This document shows, in pieces, positions 39,001-52,049 of a stretch of 64,000 nucleotides of DNA. The stretch is taken from positions 1,079,001 to 1,143,000 of the forward strand of contig JAWQEG010000065.1 of assembly GCA_033782935.1 (NCBI GenBank), in the 5' to 3' direction. This stretch comes from Petrolisthes cinctipes (Eukaryota; Arthropoda; Malacostraca; Decapoda; Porcellanidae). The translations under genes and the position numbers were made by a program. Each line of letters opens with the position of its first letter. The stretch's first letter is position 1. The notes under the pieces were generated by a model, which had not been told where the DNA came from, ran no database searches, and worked only from the letters and a program-made list of their open reading frames with translations.

Positions 39001-40451
39001 ATACTCTAACACTGAGTAGGCATGTACAGATTGCTTCTGGGACCCCAAAATATTGAATTTTCGGGTGTTTTGAGCCTGAATTTGAGATATAAACGGGTAC
39101 TGAAGATGCATGCACATATCGACTTTTGTGCACCTAAAAGATCGATTTTCAGTATGTTTTGAGCATGTATTTTGAAAATACTCTAACACGGAGTAGGCAT
39201 GTACAGATCGCTTCTGGGATCCCTAAATATCGAATTTTCGGGTGTTTTGGGACTGAATTTGAGATATCAACTTTTTGGCACCTAAAAGATCGATTTTTAG
39301 CATGTTTTTAGCCTATATTTTGAAAATATTCTAGCACTGAGTAGGCATGTACAGATTGCTTCTGGGACCCCAAAATATTGAATTTTCGGGTGTTTTGAGC
39401 CTGAATTTGAGATATAAACGGGTACAGAAGATACATGAACATATTGACTTTGGGCACCAAAAATATCGATTTTCAGCATGTTTTGGGCCTGAATTTTGAA
39501 AATACTCTAACACGGAGTAGGCATGTACAGATCGCTTCTGGGACCCCAAAATATCGAATTTTCGGGTGTTTAGGGCCAGAATTTGAGATATAAACGGGTA
39601 CAGAAGATGCATGCACATATCGACTTTTGGGCACCTAAAAGATCGATTTTCAGTATGTTTTGGCCTGTATTTTGAAAATACTCTAACACGGAGTAGGCAT
39701 GTACAGATTGCTTCTGGGACCCCAAAATATTGAATTTTCGGGTGTTTTGAGCCTGAATTTGAGATATAAACGGGTACTGAAGATGCATGCACATATCGAC
39801 TTTTGTGCACCTAAAAGATCGATTTTCAGTATGTTTTGAGCATGTATTTTGAAAATACTCTAACACGGAGTAGGCATGTACAGATCGCTTCTGGGACCCC
39901 TAAATATCGAATTTTCGGGTGTTTTGGGACTGAATTTGAGATATCGACTTTTTGGCACCTAAAAGATCGATTTTTAGCATGTTTTTAGCCTATATTTTGA
40001 AAATATTCTAGCACTGTACAGATTGCTTCTGGGACCCCAAAATATTGAATTTTCGGGTGTTTTGAGCCTGAATTTGAGATATAAACGGGTACAGAAGATA
40101 CATGCACATATTGACTTTGGGCACCAAAACTATCGATTTTCAGCATGTTTTGGGCCTGAATTTTGAAAATACTCTAACACGGAGTAGGCATGTACAGATC
40201 GCTTCTGGAACCCCCAAATATCGTATTTTCGGGTGTTTAGCGCCATAATTTGAGATATAAACGGGTACAGAAGATGCATGCACATATCGACTTTTGGGCA
40301 CCTAAAAGATCGATTTTCAGTATGTTTTTGGCCTGTATTTTGAAAATACTCTAACACGGAGTAGGCATGTACAGATACCTTCTGGGACCTCTAAATATCG
40401 AATTTTCGGGTGTTTTGGGACTGAATTTGAGATATCGATTTTTTGGCACCT

Positions 40452-41803
40452 AAAATGTCGATTTTTAGCATGTTTTTAGCCTACATTTTGAAAATATTCT
40501 AGCACTGTGTAGGCATGTACAGATTGCTTCTAGGACCCCAAAATATTGAATTTTCGGGTGTTTTGAGCCAGAATTTGAGATATAAACGGGTACAGAAGAT
40601 ACATGCACAAATTGACTTTGGGCATCTAAAATATCGATTTTCAGCATGTTTTGGGCTTGTATTTTGAAAATACTCTAATACTGAGTAAGCATGTACAGAT
40701 TGCTTCTGGGACCCCAAAATATCGAATTTTCGGGTGTTTAGGGCCTGAATTTGAGATATAAACGGGTACTTAAGATGCATGCACATATCGACTTTTGTGC
40801 ACCTAAAAGATCGATTTTCAGTATGTTTTGAGCATGTATTTTGAAAATACTCTAACACGGAGTAGGCATGTACAGATCGCTTCTGGGACCCCTAAATATC
40901 GAATTTTCGGGTGTTTTGGGACTGAATTTGAGATATCGATTTTTTGGCACCTAAAATGTCGATTTTTAGCATGTTTTTAGGCTATATTTTGAAAATATTC
41001 TAGCACTGTGTAGGCATGTACAGATTGCTTCTGGGACCCAAAATATTGAAATTTCGGGTGTTTTGAGCCTGAATTTGAGATATAAACGGGTACAGAAGAT
41101 ACATGCACATATTGACTTTTGGCATCTAAAATGTCGATTTTTAGCATGTTTTTAGCCTATATTTTGAAAATATTCTAGCACTGTGTAGGCATGTACAGAT
41201 TGCTTCTAGGACCCCAAAATATTGAATTTTCGGGTGTTTTGAGCCAGAATTTGAGATATAAACGGGTACAGAAGATACATGCACAAATTGACTTTGGGCA
41301 TCTAAAATATCGATTTTCAGCATGTTTTGGGCTTGTATTTTGAAAATACTCTAATACTGAGTAAGCATGTACAGATTGCTTCTGGGACCCCAAAATATCG
41401 AATTTTCGGGTGTTTAGGGCCTGAATTTGAGATATAAACGGGTACTGAAGATGCATGCACATATCGACTTTTGTGCACCTAAAAGATCGATTTTCAGTAT
41501 GTTTTGAGCATGTATTTTGAAAATACTCTAACACGGAGTAGGCATGTACAGATCGCTTCTGGGACCCCTAAATATCGAATTTTCGGGTGTTTTGGGACTG
41601 AATTTGAGATATCGATTTTTTGGCACCTAAAATGTCGATTTTTAGCATGTTTTTAGGCTATATTTTGAAAATATTCTAGCACTGTGTAGGCATGTACAGA
41701 TTGCTTCTGGGACCCAAAATATTGAAATTTCGGGTGTTTTGAGCCTGAATTTGAGATATAAACGGGTACAGAAGATACATGCACATATTGACTTTTGGCA
41801 TCT
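40452..41803. repeat. Tandem 676-bp satellite duplication
   Basis: Two copies (40452-41127 and 41128-41803) share rare variants: TTCTAGGACC, CACAAATTGAC, CTAATACTGAGTAAGC, and GACCCAAAATATTGAAATTTCG. The period is one 501-bp unit plus one monomer of about 175 bp. The sharing of private variants shows a recent duplication. Confidence 0.86.
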
Positions 41804-42636
41804 AAAATATCGATTTTCAGCATGTTTTGGGCCTGTATTTTGAAAATACTCTAACACTGAGTAGGCATGTACAGATTGCTTCTGGGACCCCAAAATATTG
41901 AATTTTCGGGTGTTTTGAGCCTGAATTTGAGATATAAACGGGTACTGAAGATACATGCACATATCGATTTTTGGGCACCTAAAAGATCGATTTTCAGCAT
42001 GTTTTTGGCCTGTATTTTGAAAATACTCTAACACGGAGTAGGCATTTACAGATACCTTCTGGGACCTCTAAATATCGAATTTTCGGGTGTTTTGGGACTG
42101 AATTTGAGATATCGATTTTTTGGCACCTAAAATGTCGATTTTTAGCATGTTTTTAGCCTATATTTTGAAAATATTCTAGCACTGTGTAGGCATTTACAGA
42201 TTGCTTCTGGGACCCCAAAATATTGAATTTTCGGGTGTTTTGAGCCTGAATTTGAGATATAAACGGGTACAGAAGATACATGCACATATTGACTTTGGGC
42301 ACCAAACATATCGATTTTCAGCATGTTTTGGGCCTGAATTTTGAAAATACTCTAACACGGAGTAGGCATCTACAGATCGCTTCTGGGACCCAAAGATATC
42401 GAATTTTCGGGTGTTTAGGGCCAGAATTTGAGATATAAACGGGTACAGAAGATGCATGCACATATCGACTTTTGGGCACCTAAAAGATCGATTTTCAGTA
42501 TGTTTTTGGCCTGTATTTTGAAAATACTCTAACACGGAGTAGGCATGTACAGATACCTTCTGGGACCTCTAAATATCGAATTTTCGGGTGTTTTGGGACT
42601 GAATTTGAGATATCGATTTTTTGGCACCTAAAATGT

Positions 42637-42812
42637 CGATTTTTAGCATGTTTTTAGCCTATATTTTGAAAATATTCTAGCACTGTGTAGGCATGTACAG
42701 ATTGCTTCTGGGACCCCAAAGTATTGAATTTTCGGGTGTTTTGAGCCTGAATTTGAGATATAAACGGGTACAGAAGATACATGCACATATTGACTTTGGG
42801 CATCTAAAATAT
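42637..42812. repeat. Satellite monomer type A (about 176 bp)
   Basis: This monomer has the A-specific GTTTTTAGCCTATATT and AATATTCTAGCACTG segments. It contains a perfect 15-bp dyad, ATATTTTGAAAATAT, at 42661-42675. Its left and right halves resemble each other, which suggests an origin as an 88-bp dimer. Confidence 0.88.
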
Positions 42813-42989
42813 CGATTTTCAGCATGTTTTGGGCCTGTATTTTGAAAATACTCTAACACTGAGTAGGCATGTACAGATTGCTTCTGGGACCCCAAAATAT
42901 TGAATTTTCGGGTGTTTTGAGCCTGAATTTGAGATATAAACGGGTACTGAAGATGCATGCACATATCGACTTTTGTGCACCTAAAAGAT
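42813..42989. repeat. Satellite monomer type B (177 bp)
   Basis: This monomer has GGGCCTGTATT and ACTCTAACACTGAG. The dyad here is GTATTTTGAAAATAC at 42837-42851, so the outer base pair differs from type A but is still complementary. It is a full-length monomer with the AAACGGGTACTGAAGATGC segment that type C lacks. Confidence 0.88.
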
Positions 42990-43137
42990 CGATTTTCAGT
43001 ATGTTTTGAGCATGTATTTTGAAAATACTCTGACACGGAGTAGGCATGTACAGATACCTTCTGGGACCTCTAAATATCGAATTTTCGGGTGTTTTGGGAC
43101 TGAATTTGAGATATCGATTTTTTGGCACCTAAAATGT
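42990..43137. repeat. Satellite monomer type C (about 148 bp, internally shortened)
   Basis: Compared with type B it lacks about 30 bp between the first ATAT of GAGATATAAAC and the ATAT that precedes CGACTTTT, giving GAGATATCGA. The short ATAT repeats on both sides are consistent with a deletion between them. The dyad GTATTTTGAAAATAC is kept at 43014-43028. The shortened monomer is what makes the higher-order repeat 501 bp and not 531 bp. Confidence 0.86.
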
Positions 43138-44090
43138 CGATTTTTAGCATGTTTTTAGCCTATATTTTGAAAATATTCTAGCACTGTGTAGGCATGTACA
43201 GATTGCTTCTGGGACCCCAAAGTATTGAATTTTCGGGTGTTTTGAGCCTGAATTTGAGATATAAACGGGTACAGAAGATACATGCACATATTGACTTTGG
43301 GCATCTAAAATATCGATTTTCAGCATGTTTTGGGCCTGTATTTTGAAAATACTCTAACACTGAGTAAGCATGTACAGATTGCTTCTGGGACCCCAAAATA
43401 TTGAATTTTCGGGTGTTTTGAGCCTGAATTTGAGATATAAACGGGTACTGAAGATGCATGCACATATCGACTTTTGGGCACCTAAAAGATCGATTTTCAG
43501 TATGTTTTGAGCATGTATTTTGATAATACTCTAAAACGGAGTAGGCATGTACAGATCGCTTCTGGGACCCCTAAATATCGAATTTTCGGGTGTTTTGGGA
43601 CTGAATTTGAGATATCGATTTTTTGGCACCTAAAATGTCGATTTTTAGCATGTTTTTAGCCTATATTTTGAAAATATTCTAGCACTGTGTAGGCATGTAC
43701 AGATTGCTTCTGGGACCCCAAAATATTGAAATTTCGGGTGTTTTGAGCCTGAATTTGAGATATAAACGGGTACAGAAGATACATGCACATATTGACTTTG
43801 GGCATCTAAAATATCGATTTTCAGCATGTTTTGGGCCTGTATTTATAAAATACTCTAACACTGAGTAAGCATGTACAGATCGCTTCTGGGACCCCAAAAT
43901 ATTGAATTATCGGGTGTTTTAAGCCTGAATTTGAGATATAAACGGGTACTGAAGATGCATGCACATATCGACTTTTGTGCACCTAAAAGATCGATTTTCA
44001 GTATGTTTTGAGCATGTATTTTGAAAATACTCTAACACGGAGTAGGCATGTACAGATCGCTTCTGGGACCCCTAAATATCGAATTTTCGG

Positions 44091-46102
44091 GTGTTTTGGG
44101 ACTGAATTTGAGATATCGACTTTTTGGCACCTAAAATATCGATTTTTAGCATGTTTTTAGCCTATATTTTGAAAATATTCTAGCACTGAGTAGGCATGTA
44201 CAGATTGCTTCTGGGACCCCAAAATATTGATTTTTCGGGTGTTTTGAGCCTGAATTTGAGATATAAACGGGTACAGAAGATACATGCACATATTTTTAAA
44301 CTTTGGGCACCAAAAATATCGATTTTCAGCATGTTTTGGGCCTGAATTTTGAAAATACTCTAACACGGAGAAGGCATGTACAGATCGCTTCTGGGACCCC
44401 AAAATATCGAATTTTCGGGTGTTTAGGGCCAGAATTTGAGATATAAACGGGTACAGAAGATGCATGCGCATTTCGACTTTTGGGCACCTGAAAGATCGAT
44501 TTTCAGTATGTTTTTGGCCTGTATTTTGAAAATACTCTAACACGGAGTAGGCATGTACAGATACCTTCTGGGACCTCTTAATATCGAATTTTCGGGTGTT
44601 TTGGGACTGAATTTGAGATATCGATTTTTTGGCACTTAAAATGTCGATTTTTAGCATGTTTTTAGCCTATATTTAGAAAATATTCTAGCACTGTGTAGGC
44701 ATGTACAGAATGCTTCTGGGACCCCAAAGTATTGAATTTTCGGGTGTTTTGAGCCTGAATTTGAGATATAAACGGGTACAGAAGATACATGCACATATTG
44801 ACTTTTGGCATCTAAAATATCGATTTTCAGCATGTTTTGGGCCTGTATTTTGAAAATACTCTAACACTGAGTAGGCATGTACAGATTGCTTCTGGGACCC
44901 CAAAATATTGAATTTTCAGGTGTTTTGAGCCTGAATTTGAGATATAAACGGGTACTGAAGATGCATGCACATATCGACTTTTGTGCACCTATAAGATCGA
45001 TTTTCAGTATGTTTTGAGCATGTATTTTGAAAATACTCTAACACGGAGTAGGCATGTACAGATCGCTTCTGGGACCCCTAAATATCGAATTTTCGGGTGT
45101 TTTGGGACTGAATTTGAGATATCGACTTTTTGGCACCTAAAATATCGATTTTTAGCATGTTTTTAGCCTATATTTTGAAAATATTCTAGCACTGAGTAGG
45201 CATGTACAGATTGCTTCTGGGACCCCAAAATATTGAATTTTCGGGTGTTTTGAGCCTGAATTTGAGATATAAACGGGTACAGAAGATACATGCACATATT
45301 TTTAAACTTTGGGCACCAAAAATATCGATTTTCAGCATGTTTTGGACCTGAATTTTGAAAATACTCTAACACGGAGAAGGCATGTACAGATCGCTTCTGG
45401 GACCCCAAAATATCGAATTTTCGGGTGTTTAGGGCCAGAATTTGAGATATAAACGGGTACAGAAGATGCATGCGCATTTCGACTTTTGGGCACCTGAAAG
45501 ATCGATTTTCAGTATGTTTTTGGCCTGTATTTTGAAAATACTCTAACACGGAGTAGGCATGTACAGATACCTTCTGGGACCTCTTAATATCGAATTTTCG
45601 GGTGTTTTGGGACTGAATTTGAGATATCGATTTTTTGGCACTTAAAATGTCGATTTTTAGCATGTTTTTAGCCTATATTTAGAAAATATTCTAGCACTGT
45701 GTAGGCATGTACAGAATGCTTCTGGGACCCCAAAGTATTGAATTTTCGGGTGTTTTGAGCCTGAATTTGAGATATAAACGGGTACAGAAGATACATGCAC
45801 ATATTGACTTTTGGCATCTAAAATATCGATTTTCAGCATGTTTTGGGCCTGTATTTTGAAAATACTCTAACACTGAGTAGGCATGTACAGATTGCTTCTG
45901 GGACCCCAAAATATTGAATTTTCAGGTGTTTTGAGCCTGAATTTGAGATATAAACGGGTACTGAAGATGCATGCACATATCGACTTTTGTGCACCTATAA
46001 GATCGATTTTCAGTATGTTTTGAGCATGTATTTTGAAAATACTCTAACACGGAGTAGGCATGTACAGATCGCTTCTTGGACCCCTAAATATCGAATTTTC
46101 GG
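44091..46102. repeat. Tandem 1006-bp satellite duplication
   Basis: Landmarks recur at 1006 bp (44157 and 45163, 44651 and 45657, 44981 and 45987). Both copies share ACATATTTTTAAACTTTGG, GCGCATTTCGAC, CTCTTAATATCG and CATATTTAGAAAAT variants. The exact left boundary is uncertain because neighbouring monomers are similar. A third, non-adjacent copy lies at about 62530-63440. Confidence 0.84.
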
Positions 46103-49100
46103 GTGTTTTGGGACTGAATTTGAGATATCGACTTTTTGGCACCTAAAAGATCGATTTTTAGCATGTTTTTAGCCTATATTTTGAAAATATTCTAGCACTG
46201 TACAGATTGCTTCTGGGACCCCAAAATATTGAATTTTCGGGTGTTTTGAGCCTGAATTTGAGATATAAACGGGTACAGAAGATACATGCACATATTGACT
46301 TTGGGCACCAAAAATATCGATTTTCAGCATGTTTTGGGCCTGAATTTTGAAAATACTTTAACACGGAGTAGGCATGTACAGATCGCTTCTGGGACCCCAA
46401 AATATCGAATTTTCGGGTGTTTAGGGCCAGAATTTGAGATATAAACGGGTACAGAAGATGCATGCACATATCGACTTTTGGGCACCTAAAAGATCGATTT
46501 TCAGTATGTTTTTGGCCTGTATTTTGAAAATACTCTAACACGGAGTAGGCATGTACAGATACCTTCTGGGACCTCTAAATATCGAATTTTCGGGTGTTTT
46601 GGGACTGAATTTGAGATATCGATTTTTTGGCACCTAAAATGTCGATTTTTAGCATGTTTTTAGCCTATATTTTGAAAATATTCTAGCACTGTGTAGGCAT
46701 GTACAGATTGCTTCTGGGACCCCAATATATTGAATTTTCGGGTGTTTTGAGCCTGAATTTGAGATATAAACGGGTACAGAAGATACATGCCCATATTGAC
46801 TTTGGGCATCTAAAATATCGATTTTCAGCATGTTTTGGGCCTGTATTTTGAAAATACTCTAACACTGAGTAGGCATGTACAGATTGCTTCTGGGACCCCT
46901 AAATATCGAATTTTCGGGTGTTTTGAGCCTGAATTTGAGATATAAACGGGTACTGAAGATGCATGCACATATCGACTTTTGTGCACCTAAAAGATCGATT
47001 TTCAGTATGTTTTGAGCATGTATTTTGAAAATACTCTAACACGGAGTAGGCATGTACAGATCGCTTCTGGGACCCCTAAATATCGAATTTTCGGGTGTTT
47101 TGGGACTGAATTTGATATATCGACTTTTTGGCACCTAAAAAATCGATTTTTAGCATGTTTTTAGCCTATATTTTGAAAATATTCTAGCACTGAGTAGGCA
47201 TGTACAGATTGCTACTGGGACCCCAAAATATTGAATTTTCGGGTGTTTTGAGCCTGAATTTGAGATATAAACGGGTACAGAAGATACATGCACATATTGA
47301 CTTTGGGCATCTAAAATATCGATTTTCAGCATGTTTTGGGCCTGTATTTTGAAAATACTCTAACACTGAGTAGGCATGTACAGATTGCTTCTGGGACCCC
47401 AAAATATTGAATTTTCGGGGGTTTTGAGCCTGAATTTGAGATATAAACGGGTACTGAAGATGCATGCACATATCGACTTTTGTGCACCTAAAAGATCGAT
47501 TTTCAGTATGTTTTGAGCATGTATTTTGAAAATACTCTAACACGGAGAAGGCATGTACAGATCGCTTCTGGGACCCCTAAATATCAAATTTTCGGGTGTT
47601 TTGGGACTGAATTTGAGATATCGACTTTTTCGCATCTAAAAGATCGATTTTTAGCATGTTTTTAGCCTATATTTTGAAAATATTCTAGCACTGAGTAGGC
47701 ATGTACAGATTGCTTCTGGGACCCCAAAGTATTGAATTTTCGGGTGTTTTGAGCCTGAATTTGAGATATAAATGGGTACAGAAGATACATGCACATATTG
47801 ACTTTGGGCACCAAAAATATCGATTTTCAGCATGTTATGGGCCTGAATGTTGAAAATACTCTAACACGGAGTAGGCATGTACAGATACCTTCTGGGACCT
47901 CTAAATATCGAATTTTCGTGTGTTTTGGGACTGAATTTGAGATATCGATTTTTTGGCACCTAAAATGTCGACTTTTAGCATGTTTTTAGCCTATATTTTG
48001 AAAATATTCTAGCACTGTGTAGGCATGTACAGATTGCTTCTGGGACCCAAAAATATTGAATTTTCGGGTGTTTTGAGCCTGAATTTGAGATATAAACGGG
48101 TACTGAAGATGCATGCACATATCGACTTTTGTGCACCTAAAAGATCGATTTTCAGTATGTTTTGAGCATGTATTTTGAAAATACTCTAACACGAAGTAGG
48201 CATGTACAGATCGCTTCTGGGACCCCTAAATATCGAGTTTTCGGGTGTTTTGGGACTGAATTTGAGATATCGACTTTTTGGCACCTAAAAGATCGATTTT
48301 TAGCATGTTTTTAGCCTATATTTTGAAAATATTCTAGCACTGAGTAGGCATGTACAGATTGCTTCTAGGACCCCAAAATATTGAATTTTCGGGTGTTTTG
48401 AGCCTGAATTTGAGATATAAACGGGTACAGAAGATACATGCACATATTGACTTTGGGCATCTAAAATATCGATTTTCAGCATGTTTTGGGCCTGAATTTT
48501 GAAAATACTTTAACACGGACTAGGCATGTACAGATCGCTTCTTGGACCCCAAAATATCAAATTTTCGGGTGTTTAGGGCCAGAATTTGAGATATAAACGG
48601 GTACAGAAGATGCATGCACATATCGACTTTTGGGCACCTAAAAGATCGATTTTCAGTATGTTTTTAGCCTGTATTTTGAAAATACTCTAACACGGAGTAG
48701 GCATGTACAGATACCTTCTGGGACCTCTAAATATCGAATTTTCGGGTGTTTTGTGACTGAATTTGAGATATCGATTTTTTGGCACCTAAAAGATCGATTT
48801 TTAGCATATTTTTAGCCTATATTTTGAAAATATTCTAGCACTGTACAGATTGCTTCTGGGACCCCAAAATATTGAATTTTCGGGTGTTTTGAGCCTGAAT
48901 TTGAGATATAAACGGGTACAGAAGATACATGCACATATTGACTTTGGGCACCAAAACTATCGATTTTCAGCATGTTTTGGGCCTGAATTTTGAAAATACT
49001 CTAACACGGAGTAGGCATGTACAGATCGCTTCTGGGACCCCAAAATATCGAATTTTCGGGTGTTTAGGGCCAGAATTTGAGATATAAACGGGTACAGAAG

Positions 49101-51038
49101 ATGCATGCACATATCGACTTTTGGGCACCTAAAAGATCGATTTTCAGTATGTTTTTGGCCTGTATTTTGAAAATACTCTAACACGGAGTAGGCATGTACA
49201 GATACCTTCTGGGACCTCTAAATATCGAATTTTCGGGTGTTTTGGGACTGAATTTGAGATATCGATTTTTTGGCACCTAAAATGTCGATTTTTAGCATGT
49301 ATTTAGCCTATATTTTGAAAATATTCTAGCACTGTGTAGGCATGTACAGATTGCTTCTGGGACCCCAATATATTGAATTTTCGGGTGTTTTGAGCCTGAA
49401 TTTGAGATATAAACGGGTACAGAAGATACATGCACATATTGACTTTGGGCATCTAAAATATCGATTTTCAGCATGTTTTGGGCCTGTATTTTGAAAATAC
49501 TCTAACACTGAGTAGGCATGTACAGATTGCTTCTGGGACCCCAAAATATTGAATTTTCGGGTGTTTTGAGCCTGAATTTGAGATATAAACGGGTACAGAA
49601 GATACATGAACATATTGACTTTGGGCACCAAAAATATCGATTTTCAGCATGTTTTGGGCCTGAATTTTGAAAATACTTTAACACGGAGTAGGCATGTACA
49701 GATCGCTTCTGGGACCCCAAAATATCGAATTTTCGTGTGTTTAGGGCCAGAATTTGAGATATAAACGGGTACAGAAGATGCATGTACATATCGACTTTTG
49801 GGCACCTAAAAGATCGATTTTCAGTATGTTTTGGCCTGTATTTTGAAAATACTCTAACACGGAGTAGGCATGTACAGATGGCTTCTGGGACCCCAAAATA
49901 TTGAATTTTCGGGTGTTTTGAGCCTGAATTTGAGATATAAACGGGTACTGAAGATGCATGCACATATCGACTTTTGTGCACCTAAAAGATCGATTTTCAG
50001 TATGTTTTGAGCATGTATTTTGAAAATACTCTAACACGGAGTAGGCATGTACAGATCGCTTCTGGGACCCCTAAATATCGAATTTTCGGGTGTTTTGGGA
50101 CTGAATTTGAGATATCGACTTTTTGGCACCTAAAAGATCGATTTTTAGCATGTTTTTAGCCTATATTTTGAAAATATTCTAGCACTGTACAGATTGCTTC
50201 TGGGACCCCAAAATATTGAATTTTCGGGTGTTTTGAGCCTGAATTTGAGATATAAACGGGTACAGAAGATACATGCACATATCGACTTTTGGGCACCTAA
50301 AAGATCGATTTTCAGTATGTTTTTAGCCTGTATTTTGAAAATACTCTAACACGGAGTAGGCATGTACAGATCGCTTCTGGGACCCCAAAATATCGAATTT
50401 TCGGGTGTTTAGGGCCAGAATTTGAGATATAAACGGGTACAGAAGATGAATGCACATATCGACTTTTGGGCACCTAAAAGATCGATTTTCAGTATGTTTT
50501 TGGCCTGTATTTTGAAAATACTCTAACACGGAGTAGGCATGTACAGATACCTTCTGGGACCTCTAAATATCGAATTTTCGGGTGTTTTGGGACTGAATTT
50601 GAGATATCGATTTTTTGGCACCTAAAATGTCGATTTTTAGCATGTTTTTAGCCTATATTTTGAAAATATTCTAGCACTGTGTAGGCATGTACAGATTGCT
50701 TCTGGGACCCCAATATATTGAATTTTCGGGTGTTTTGAGCCTGAATTTGAGATATAAACGGGTACAGAAGATACATGCCCATATTGACTTTGGGCATCTA
50801 AAATATCGATTTTCAGCATGTTTTGGGCCTGTATTTTGAAAATACTCTAACACTGAGTAAGCATGTACAGATTGCTTCTGGGACCCCTAAATATCGAATT
50901 TTCGGGTGTTTTGGGACTGAATTTGAGATATCGACTTTTTGGCACCTAAAAGATCGATTTTTAGCATGTTTTTAGAATATATTTTGAAAATATTCTAGCA
51001 CTGTACAGATTGCTTCTGGGACCCCAAAATATTGAATT

Positions 51039-51256
51039 ATTGGTATAGTGAAACCAGTACAGCTGGTTGCTATAGAATAGGCCCCTTCACAAGCCCAGGC
51101 CCCGTGTAGGCATAATCTGGGTTGGAAGGGTCAATTCCGTGACGTTCATCAGAAGTAAATAAAATTCAAATCTGGCGCTGTACTGATAGTGGAGCCACCT
51201 GGTGGTGGTGAGGTGAGGTATTAAGCCCCTCCTCCGCTGAATACCGCTCGTCCACT
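51039..51256 (+). repeat. Left inverted terminal repeat (plus element)
   Basis: It starts ATTGGTATAGTGAAACC after the ATT core and ends CGCTCGTCCACTC. Positions 51048-51256 are the inverse complement of 58247-58456. The first 33 bases also pair with 58093-58125 in the internal complementary region. The family's promoter is expected in or next to this repeat, but I see no decisive promoter motif. Confidence 0.93.
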
Positions 51257-52049
51257 CTGTCGCGGAACACACGCCTGTCAACATCTACGCTCCTCGCTGC
51301 TACGCTATGGTATTGTGTCGCGTGTTCCTGCTAATTTTTCTTTTGTGTTCTAGTGGCTGGCCTGCTTTGCAGATGTATAATGTGTGTTTTCTTGGAGGGT
51401 TTTTAGGTGTTTATGGGGGTTTTTTCTTCGTTAGGACTTAGTTCTTTCCTTAAGCGAAGGGGGCTTTTCAGCCCCTGTTTTCGGAGTTTTTCTCCGTCTG
51501 TCCCCTATTTCACTGTCCCTCCTGCCACTAGTACATTCTTCGTGTGTATTTTATCGGGGTTTTCTGGGGTTTTTAGCGAGGTTAGTGGGTGCCACGTGGG
51601 ACTTCCCCACCCCACGTGGTGACCACATGGGGTCTTTGCAGCCCTTCCTCTTGCCTCCCCCGATTATTATGTGTCCCCTCTCGGTAGGGGGGAGTGAGAA
51701 TTGTGCCCTGGTTCTCTCTTCCTCTCCCGGGCGGGGGTTTTTTATTTTATTTTGGGGTTTTTTCCATTATTTTCAGCCTGGAATGTTTCTTCTCAGGCTA
51801 TCGGGTCCCCTCCTACCCCTCCTTCTGGTTCATCGGTCCGGGGGGGCCCCTTTTTTACCCGCTCCATGTGGCGGACGATTATGGTTTTACGGGGTTTTTT
51901 CCCTATGCGGCTGCGCGAGTGTGGGGGATTGTGTTCTGGTCCCCAGGTTCAGCGGGCGTGTCCCGCGCTTCTTTCCTTCGGGGAGGATGGGTTTGTGTTC
52001 CAGTGTTTGCACGTGTTAACCCATGTTTGTGTATTCTTTTCTCCCCCAG
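51257..52049 (+). other. Leader region with a probable 5' intron
   Basis: No convincing protein is encoded here; overlapping open frames in two frames look fortuitous. The end (TATTCTTTTCTCCCCCAG, AG at 52048-52049) is a strong 3' splice-site sequence and recurs at the equivalent place twice in the minus element. An attractive donor is ATG|GTATTG at 51307-51310, which would put the start codon at the end of a 5' exon, in phase 0 with the Gag exon. Other GT sites (for example GAGGTTAGT near 51576) are also possible, so the donor is unresolved. Confidence 0.55.

Larger units (their letters stand above)
42637..43137. repeat. Representative 501-bp higher-order repeat
   Basis: This is one clean example of the three-monomer unit, followed directly by another at 43138. 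Monomer A (42637-42812) starts CGATTTTTAGC. Monomer B (42813-42989) starts CGATTTTCAGC. Monomer C (42990-43137) starts CGATTTTCAGTATG. The same 501-bp step separates equivalent positions throughout the window, for example 15629 to 16130 and 42142 to 42643 to 43144 to 43645. Confidence 0.93.
36010..51035. repeat. Satellite array, block 2
   Basis: The same satellite family as block 1 lies between the two DIRS-type insertions. The first bases continue the monomer that the minus-strand element cut at 28776-28778, and the last bases are the left half of the monomer cut by the plus-strand element at 51036-51038. The block contains a 676-bp tandem duplication (40452-41803) and a 1006-bp tandem duplication (about 44091-46102). 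Its 37.0-38.1 kb part is an unoccupied paralogue of both insertion sites. Many 501-bp higher-order repeats are clear, for example 42637-43137 and 43138-43638. Confidence 0.97.
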
